A DNA stretch of 9,164 nt from a bacterium (GTDB lineage Bacteria; Bacillota; Clostridia; Oscillospirales; Oscillospiraceae). The notes under the pieces are model-generated. The model had not been told where the DNA came from and made no database searches. It was given only the letters and a program-made list of their open reading frames with translations. The stretch is from contig JAHYYS010000083.1 in NCBI GenBank assembly GCA_019424865.1, positions 1 to 9,164 of the forward strand, given 5' to 3'. Positions 4,651-9,164 of this stretch are shown one piece after another (the first letter of the stretch is position 1; the number at the start of each line of letters is the position of its first letter). The translations under genes were made by a program, and so were the position numbers.

Positions 4651-6462
4651 ATGAATGAAGTCAAGCCCCCCAGGAAACCGCTGATTTACTATTATGTCAT
4701 TGTTCTGCTGGTATTGCTGCTGTTCAACTTCCTGGCCATGCCCTGGATGGCCAAGCAGCAGATTATAGAGGTGGATTACGGCACCTTTATGGACATGGCG
4801 GAAGAGCAAAACCTTGGCCAGGTAGAGGTTCAGGAACAGGAAAACCAGATCGTCTTCACCGACAAGGACAACACCGCCATTTATACCACCGGCATGATGC
4901 CGGATCCCAATTTGACTCAGATGCTGAAAGACTCCGGCGCCCAGTTCAGCGGGGAGGCAATTCAGCAGACAGACCCCATTCTAAGCTTTCTGCTCAGCTG
5001 GGTGCTGCCCATCGCCATTTTTGTCGCCCTCGGGCAGTATATGTCCAGGCGCATGATGAAGAACATGGGCGGCCCCAACGCCATGATGTTCGGCAAATCC
5101 AACGCCAAGGTGTATGTGAAGTCCTCTGAGGGCATCAAATTTTCCGACGTGGCCGGCGAGGACGAGGCCAAGGACAACCTGAAGGAAATTGTGGAGTACC
5201 TCCACGACCCCAAGAAGTACCAGGACATCGGCGCCTCCATGCCCAAGGGTATTCTGCTGGTGGGCCCTCCGGGTACCGGCAAGACCATGCTGGCCAAGGC
5301 CGTGGCCGGCGAGGCCAGCGTCCCCTTTTTCTCCATGTCCGGATCGGAATTTGTAGAGATGTTTGTGGGCATGGGCGCCAGCAAGGTCCGGGACCTGTTC
5401 AAGCAGGCCAAGGAGAAGGCCCCCTGTATTGTGTTCATCGACGAGATTGACGCCATCGGCAAAAAGCGCGACGGCCAGATTGGCGGCAACGACGAGCGGG
5501 AGCAGACCCTGAACCAGCTTCTGACCGAGATGGACGGCTTTGAGGGCAACACCGGCGTTATCATCCTGGCGGCCACTAACCGCCCCGAGTCTCTGGATCC
5601 CGCCCTGACCCGCCCCGGCCGGTTTGACCGCCGGGTACCCGTGGAGCTGCCCGATCTGAAGGGGCGGGAGGAGATTTTAAAGGTACACGCCAAGAAAATC
5701 CGCGTGGCGGAGGATGTGGACTTCAACAAGGTGGCCCGGATGGCCTCCGGCGCCAGCGGCGCGGAGCTGGCCAACATCGTCAACGAGGCGGCCCTGCGGG
5801 CCGTCCGGGACGGCCGCCGCTTTGCCACCCAGGCGGATCTGGAGGAGAGCATCGAGGTGGTCATCGCCGGCTATCAGAAGAAGAACGCCATTCTCACCGA
5901 CCAGGAGAAGTGGACTGTGGCCTATCATGAGGTGGGCCACGCCCTGGTGGCGGCCAAGCAGACCAACTCCGCTCCGGTCCAAAAAATCACCATCATCCCC
6001 CGCACCTCCGGCGCCCTGGGCTATACCATGCAGGTGGACGAGGGCAACCACTACCTGATGAGCCAGGCGGAGCTGGAAAACAAGATCGCCACCCTCACCG
6101 GCGGCCGGGCCGCCGAGGAGCTGATCTTCCACTCGGCCTCCACCGGCGCCTCCAACGACATTGAGCAGGCCACCAAGCTGGCCCGTTCCATGATCACCCG
6201 GTACGGCATGAGCAAGGATTTTGACATGGTTGCCCTGGAAACGGTCAGCAATCAGTATCTGGGCGGCGACACCTCCCTGGCCTGCTCTGCGGAAACTGCG
6301 GCGGAAATCGACCGGCAGGTGGTGGCCCTGGTCAAGGAGCAGCACGGAAAGGCCCTGAAGATTCTGGAGGACAACCTGGATAAGCTCCACGAGATCTCCA
6401 GGTACCTCTATGAGAAGGAGACCATCACCGGCGAGGAGTTCATGGAGATTCTCAACGGCTGA
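4651..6462 (+). CDS. ftsH: ATP-dependent zinc metalloprotease FtsH
   Basis: Membrane-anchored hexameric AAA+ protease that degrades misassembled membrane proteins and selected regulators. The 603-residue product shows every part in order: transmembrane segment 1 (about 11-30), an extracytoplasmic domain (31-108), transmembrane segment 2 (about 110-130), Walker A GPPGTGKT (205-212), pore loop MSGSEFVEMFVGMGAS (229-244), Walker B VFIDEID (261-267), and the second region of homology ATNRPESLDPALTRPGRFDR (308-327). The zinc site is HEVGH (426-430), with the probable third ligand Asp503 in SNDIEQAT. Most family members read HEAGH, but the Val is compatible with HExxH. The length is slightly short because the C-terminal tail is minimal. 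The ATG at 4651 follows AAAGGAG (4634-4640) by 10 nt; upstream in-frame ATGs lie inside the preceding gene. It is second in the transcription unit with the coiled-coil gene and followed by a terminator. Confidence 0.97.
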   Translation: MNEVKPPRKPLIYYYVIVLLVLLLFNFLAMPWMAKQQIIEVDYGTFMDMAEEQNLGQVEVQEQENQIVFTDKDNTAIYTTGMMPDPNLTQMLKDSGAQFSGEAIQQTDPILSFLLSWVLPIAIFVALGQYMSRRMMKNMGGPNAMMFGKSNAKVYVKSSEGIKFSDVAGEDEAKDNLKEIVEYLHDPKKYQDIGASMPKGILLVGPPGTGKTMLAKAVAGEASVPFFSMSGSEFVEMFVGMGASKVRDLFKQAKEKAPCIVFIDEIDAIGKKRDGQIGGNDEREQTLNQLLTEMDGFEGNTGVIILAATNRPESLDPALTRPGRFDRRVPVELPDLKGREEILKVHAKKIRVAEDVDFNKVARMASGASGAELANIVNEAALRAVRDGRRFATQADLEESIEVVIAGYQKKNAILTDQEKWTVAYHEVGHALVAAKQTNSAPVQKITIIPRTSGALGYTMQVDEGNHYLMSQAELENKIATLTGGRAAEELIFHSASTGASNDIEQATKLARSMITRYGMSKDFDMVALETVSNQYLGGDTSLACSAETAAEIDRQVVALVKEQHGKALKILEDNLDKLHEISRYLYEKETITGEEFMEILNG

Positions 6463-6476
6463 GGCTTCTGATCGAG

Positions 6477-6515
6477 TCAGCGGAACGCGGGAGTGCCTGC
6501 GTTCCGCTGATTTTC
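6477..6515 (+). terminator. Intrinsic terminator after ftsH
   Basis: TCAGCGGAACGC (6477-6488) pairs perfectly with GCGTTCCGCTGA (6499-6510). Three further inner pairs (GGG with GCCT, one a G-U wobble) leave an AGTG tetraloop. TTTTC follows directly. It begins 15 nt after the ftsH stop and ends that transcription unit. Confidence 0.85.
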
Positions 6516-6565
6516 TCCGTAAATATCCGGGCGGCCTGTCCCTGGCCTCCCCGCCTCCTTTCTCT

Positions 6566-6605
6566 TGCCGGCATGCGCCCGCCTCGGGCGTTATACCGGC
6601 ATTTT
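6566..6605 (+). terminator. Second terminator-like hairpin downstream of ftsH
   Basis: TGCCGG (6566-6571) pairs with CCGGCA (6596-6601). Inside, CGCCCG (6576-6581) pairs with CGGGCG (6585-6590) around CCT, separated by an internal loop of 4 and 5 nt. TTTT follows at 6602-6605. It could be a backup terminator insulating ychF from ftsH, though the internal loop makes it less typical than the first. Confidence 0.5.
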
Positions 6606-6653
6606 GTGTCTCCAAACCGGGCATGCTCAGGTGTATTTTAACATACTTCGCTA

Positions 6654-6682
6654 TTGAGAAAAGAAAATCAACATGTTACAAT
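6654..6682 (+). promoter_or_regulatory. Sigma-A-type promoter of ychF
   Basis: TTGAGA (6654-6659) and TACAAT (6677-6682) are 17 bp apart, each one base from consensus, and TGT precedes the -10 as an extended element. The surrounding DNA is an AT-rich island between GC-rich flanks. The predicted start is near 6689, leaving a leader of about 125 nt before the ychF start at 6816. Confidence 0.8.
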
Positions 6683-6705
6683 ATCTCTGCTGTTTTAGCC
6701 CCGCG

Positions 6706-6738
6706 CCCGGACGGGACCGCGCTCCCCGCCGTCCCGGG
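6706..6738 (+). promoter_or_regulatory. GC-rich hairpin in ychF leader
   Basis: CCCGGACGG (6706-6714) pairs with CCGTCCCGGG (6729-6738) with one bulged C, in the predicted ychF leader. No T-tract follows, so it is not a terminator. It may stabilise the mRNA or be regulatory; function is unknown. A second small stem, TTCAG with CTGAA (6777-6793), sits just before the ribosome binding site. Confidence 0.35.
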
Positions 6739-6815
6739 ATGCCCGCCGAGGAGGGCGCAGCGCGCTTTGGGCAAACTTCAGGAGAGCTCTGAAATCAAAG
6801 GAGATGCAGATAGAG

Positions 6816-7913
6816 ATGAAATTAGGAATCGTGGGCCTGCCTAACGTGGGCAAGAGCACCCTGTTCAATGCCATCACCAACGCCGGGGCAGAGAGCGCCA
6901 ACTACCCCTTCTGCACCATCGACCCCAACGTGGGCATGGTGGCGGTGCCCGACTCCCGGCTGGACAAGCTCAGCGAGATGTATCACCCCAAAAAGACCAC
7001 CCCCGCCGTCATCGAATTTGTGGACATCGCCGGTCTGGTGAAGGGCGCCTCCAAGGGGGAGGGCCTGGGCAACAAGTTTCTGTCCAACATCCGCATGACC
7101 GACGCCATTGTCCACGTGGTGCGCTGCTTCGACGATGACAACGTCATCCATGTGGAGGGCTCCACCGACCCCCTCCGGGACATGGACACCATCGACCTGG
7201 AGCTGGTGATGGCCGACCTGGAGATGGTGGAGCGGCGCATTGACAAGGCCCAGAAGGCCGCCAAGGGGGACAAGAAGTTCCTCCGCGAGGTGGAGGTCTT
7301 CTCCGGTCTGAAGGACTGGCTTAACGACGGCAAGTCCGCCCGGGGCTATCTGTCCCAGGTGAGCGAGGACGACGGGGCCCTGATCGCCACCAGCGAGCTG
7401 CTGTCCCTGAAGCCGGTGATCTATGCCGCCAACCTGGACGAGGACGGCTTTGCCGACCCCCACGGGGTGGCATACTACCGCCAGGTGGAGGAGCGCGCCG
7501 CCGCCGAGGGGGCCCAGGTCATTCCCGTGTGCGCCAAGCTGGAGGCGGAGATTGCCGAGCTGCCCGCCGACGAGAAGCAGATGTTCCTGGACGAGCTGGG
7601 CGTGGCCGAGTCCGGACTGGACCGGCTGGTAAAGGCCAGCTACACCCTGCTGGGTCTCATCTCCTACCTGACCTCCGGTGAGGACGAGTGCCGGGCCTGG
7701 ACCATCAAGAAGGGCACCAAGGCCCCCCAGGCCGCGGGCAAAATTCACTCCGACTTTGAGCGGGGCTTCATCCGGGCCGAGGTGGTCTCCTATGACGATC
7801 TGATGTCCTGCGGCTCCATGGCCGCCGCCCGGGAGAAGGGCCTGATCCGCTCCGAGGGCAAGGAGTATGTCGTTCAGGACGGCGATATTATCCTGTTCCG
7901 CTTCAACGTATAA
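6816..7913 (+). CDS. ychF: Redox-regulated ATPase YchF (Obg-family, OLA1-like)
   Basis: A ribosome-associated P-loop nucleotidase of the Obg/TRAFAC class that prefers ATP over GTP; in E. coli it affects oxidative stress and leaderless translation. The 365-residue product matches the family length. Seen: G1 GLPNVGKST (7-15), the G2 region YPFCTIDPN (30-38), G3 DIAGL (70-74), and NLDE (206-209), the NxxE that replaces NKxD and explains the relaxed base choice. A central coiled-coil segment follows (about 125-165). The C-terminal TGS domain (about 282-365) carries AWTIKKGTKAPQAAGKIH, FERGFIRAEV and a final VQDGDIILFRFNV. I chose the ATG at 6816 because MKLGIVGLPNVGKS is the usual family start. 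The in-frame ATG at 6804 abuts AAAGGAG (6797-6803) and is too close to use. It has its own promoter. No terminator is seen before the CHR genes, so readthrough into them is possible. Confidence 0.96.
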   Translation: MKLGIVGLPNVGKSTLFNAITNAGAESANYPFCTIDPNVGMVAVPDSRLDKLSEMYHPKKTTPAVIEFVDIAGLVKGASKGEGLGNKFLSNIRMTDAIVHVVRCFDDDNVIHVEGSTDPLRDMDTIDLELVMADLEMVERRIDKAQKAAKGDKKFLREVEVFSGLKDWLNDGKSARGYLSQVSEDDGALIATSELLSLKPVIYAANLDEDGFADPHGVAYYRQVEERAAAEGAQVIPVCAKLEAEIAELPADEKQMFLDELGVAESGLDRLVKASYTLLGLISYLTSGEDECRAWTIKKGTKAPQAAGKIHSDFERGFIRAEVVSYDDLMSCGSMAAAREKGLIRSEGKEYVVQDGDIILFRFNV

Positions 7914-7983
7914 ATCGACCTGCCGTCCCCGTTTCTTCCATCGCACCAGTTTGTCCGCTTCTGCGGGAAAGGAGCCTTCCTTC

Positions 7984-8541
7984 GTGAACCTCTATGCAGA
8001 CCTGTTCCTGACCTTTGCCAAAATGGGCGTATGCACCTTTGGCGGGGGATACGCCATGCTCCCCATTCTCCAGCGGGAGATCGTGGAAAAGCGCCGCTGG
8101 GCCACCGACGAGGAGCTGTCCGACTATTATGCCGTGGGCCAGTGCACCCCGGGCATCATTGCCGTCAACACCGCCACCTTTATCGGCTACAAGTACAAGG
8201 GCTGGCTGGGCGGCGTCATCGCCACCCTGGGTGTGGTATTTCCCTCCATTGTCATTATCACCCTGATTGCCGCCTTTCTGACCAACTTCGCCGACTACCC
8301 CGTGGTGGCCCACGCCCTGGCGGGCATCAACGCCTGTGTGGTGGCCCTCATCGCCTCCAGCGTGCTCAGGCTGGGCCGGACCAATCTGACTGACGGGGTT
8401 TCTGCGGTTATTTTTGTGGTGGTGCTGGCTCTGGGCTTCTTCGTGGGCGTCTCTCCGGTTATTCTCATCGTGTGCGCCGGGGTGGTGGGCTATGTGGCCT
8501 ACCGGCTGCTGAAGCTGTCCAAGGGGGGGGACGACAAATGA
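7984..8541 (+). CDS. Chromate transporter (CHR) family protein, N-terminal-half type
   Basis: A half-size CHR protein of 185 residues with about five or six membrane segments. Members of this type pair with a second half, as B. subtilis YwrA/YwrB do in chromate export. Seen: FGGGYAMLPIL (19-29), the conserved first-helix motif; TPGIIAVNTATFIGY (55-69), the family PGP-like motif with Ile-Ile in place of Pro-Leu; and FPSIVI (86-91). It starts at GTG 7984, 9 nt after AAAGGAG (7968-7974); earlier in-frame starts lie within ychF. It begins 70 nt after ychF with no terminator between. Its stop overlaps the next gene's start as ATGA. A G8 tract (8523-8530) sits near its end. The true substrate is unproven, as many paired CHR proteins have not been tested for chromate. 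Confidence 0.88.
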   Translation: MNLYADLFLTFAKMGVCTFGGGYAMLPILQREIVEKRRWATDEELSDYYAVGQCTPGIIAVNTATFIGYKYKGWLGGVIATLGVVFPSIVIITLIAAFLTNFADYPVVAHALAGINACVVALIASSVLRLGRTNLTDGVSAVIFVVVLALGFFVGVSPVILIVCAGVVGYVAYRLLKLSKGGDDK

Positions 8542-9104
8542 TTCTGCTGGTGCGCTTGTTTTATGAATTTGCCAAGGTGGGGCTGTTCGCTGTGGGCGGC
8601 GGACTGGCCACCATTCCGTTCCTGCAGCAGCTGGGGGAGACCACCGGCTGGTTTACCGACGCCGAACTGTCCACCATGATTGCCGTCTCCGAGTCCACAC
8701 CCGGCCCCATGGGCGTCAATATGGCCACCTATGTCGGCTTTCACAAGGAGGGAATCCCAGGGGCGGTGGTAGCCACCCTTGGCCTGATCTTTCCTTCCAT
8801 TATAGTCATTATCATCATTGCCGGCTTTTTGCAGAAGTTCCGCCAGTCCCGCACGGTGGACGCCGTGTTCCGCGGCCTGCGCCCCGCCTCCACCGCCCTC
8901 ATCGCCTCGGCGGGGCTGTCGGTGGCCAGTTCGGTTCTGGTCACCGTTGCTGCCGGCTCAGAACACGCCTTCGCCATTCACTGGCCCGCGGTGGCGCTGG
9001 CCGCGGCGGTATTTGTGTGCATGCAGGTAAAAGCCCTGAAAAAGCTCCACCCCATCGTGTTTATTGCCGCCGCCGCCGTCATTGGCGCCGTATTCCAATT
9101 TTAA
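8538..9104 (+). CDS. Chromate transporter (CHR) family protein, C-terminal-half type
   Basis: The partner half-transporter, 188 residues, membrane embedded. Seen: VGGGLATIPFL (19-29), STPGPMGVNMATYVGF (53-68) and FPSI (85-88), the same three signatures as the preceding protein at the same positions, so the two are diverged paralogues. Hydrophobic segments continue to the C-terminus (AVALAAAVFVCMQV and PIVFIAAAAVIGAVFQF). The ATG at 8538 overlaps the previous stop by 4 nt, and the G-rich run at 8523-8530 serves as its ribosome binding site 7 nt upstream. The overlap implies translational coupling and a likely heterodimer. It lies in the -1 frame relative to the first gene. Confidence 0.88.
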   Translation: MILLVRLFYEFAKVGLFAVGGGLATIPFLQQLGETTGWFTDAELSTMIAVSESTPGPMGVNMATYVGFHKEGIPGAVVATLGLIFPSIIVIIIIAGFLQKFRQSRTVDAVFRGLRPASTALIASAGLSVASSVLVTVAAGSEHAFAIHWPAVALAAAVFVCMQVKALKKLHPIVFIAAAAVIGAVFQF

Positions 9105-9116
9105 ACGACAATGAAC

Positions 9117-9143
9117 ACATCCACCAGCGAAGCTGGTGGTTGT
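9117..9143 (+). terminator. Hairpin after the CHR pair (possible weak terminator or element end)
   Basis: CCACCAGC (9121-9128) pairs with GCTGGTGG (9132-9139) around a GAA loop. ACA/TGT extends the stem past one T-T mismatch. It is 12 nt after the last stop, where a terminator is expected, but the following bases (TTGTCACTG) are a poor T-tract. A second small stem, GGGC-ATA-GCCC (9152-9162), runs to the window edge with TT after it. It could instead be the subterminal hairpin of a transposon that continues outside the window. Confidence 0.4.
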
Positions 9144-9164
9144 CACTGTGCGGGCATAGCCCTT

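Noticed and set aside
5677..6624. 315-codon minus-strand open frame over the 3' half of ftsH
   Set aside because: Antisense shadow of a highly conserved gene; composition is artefactual and it runs through the ftsH terminator hairpin.
6822..7946. 374-codon open frame on the minus strand opposite ychF
   Set aside because: It mirrors ychF codon structure in GC-rich DNA, has low-complexity G/L/V/H composition and no family motif, while ychF on the other strand is unmistakable.

Overview
The window reads as ordinary chromosome of a GC-rich Firmicute. A Clostridia member close to Oscillospiraceae (Flavonifractor/Oscillibacter-like) is my inference. It rests on strong AGGAGG-type ribosome binding sites, sigma-A-like promoters, the rplM-rpsI pair, the Firmicute-type FtsH and YchF, and GC-rich coding regions separated by AT-rich promoter islands. 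No phage, CRISPR, tRNA, rRNA or intact insertion sequence is visible.

Layout. 1-944 (minus): the ribosomal operon rplM-rpsI, with rpsI cut by the window edge, driven by a perfect TTGACA-17-TATAAT promoter and a roughly 95-nt structured leader. 945-1129: an AT-rich, pyrimidine-rich divergent spacer. 1130-1894 (plus): a TtcA-family PP-loop tRNA thiolase. 1901-3289 (minus): a two-gene unit of a DUF308/HdeD-like membrane protein followed by a family-8 glycosyltransferase. It converges on ttcA with only 6 bases between stops. 3401-3970 (plus): a TetR-type regulator divergent from that unit and the natural candidate for its control. 3971-4187: an intergenic region with a 28-bp near-perfect hairpin, a small dyad next to an extended -10 promoter, and a leader hairpin. 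4188-6462 (plus): a small predicted coiled-coil protein of unknown family, closely followed by the membrane protease ftsH. 6463-6815: two terminator-like hairpins, then a clear promoter and GC-rich leader. 6816-7913 (plus): ychF. 7984-9104 (plus): two overlapping half-size chromate-transporter (CHR) genes. The window ends in two small hairpins.

The window joins housekeeping translation (L13, S9, tRNA thiolation, YchF) and membrane proteostasis (FtsH) with modest accessory functions (glycosyltransferase, HdeD-like protein, CHR pair). I see no convincing new multi-gene system. The points most worth checking are the unknown gene coupled to ftsH, the 61-nt palindrome upstream of it, a box shared between two promoter regions, and a G8 tract at the CHR junction where a -1 shift would fuse the two halves into one protein.
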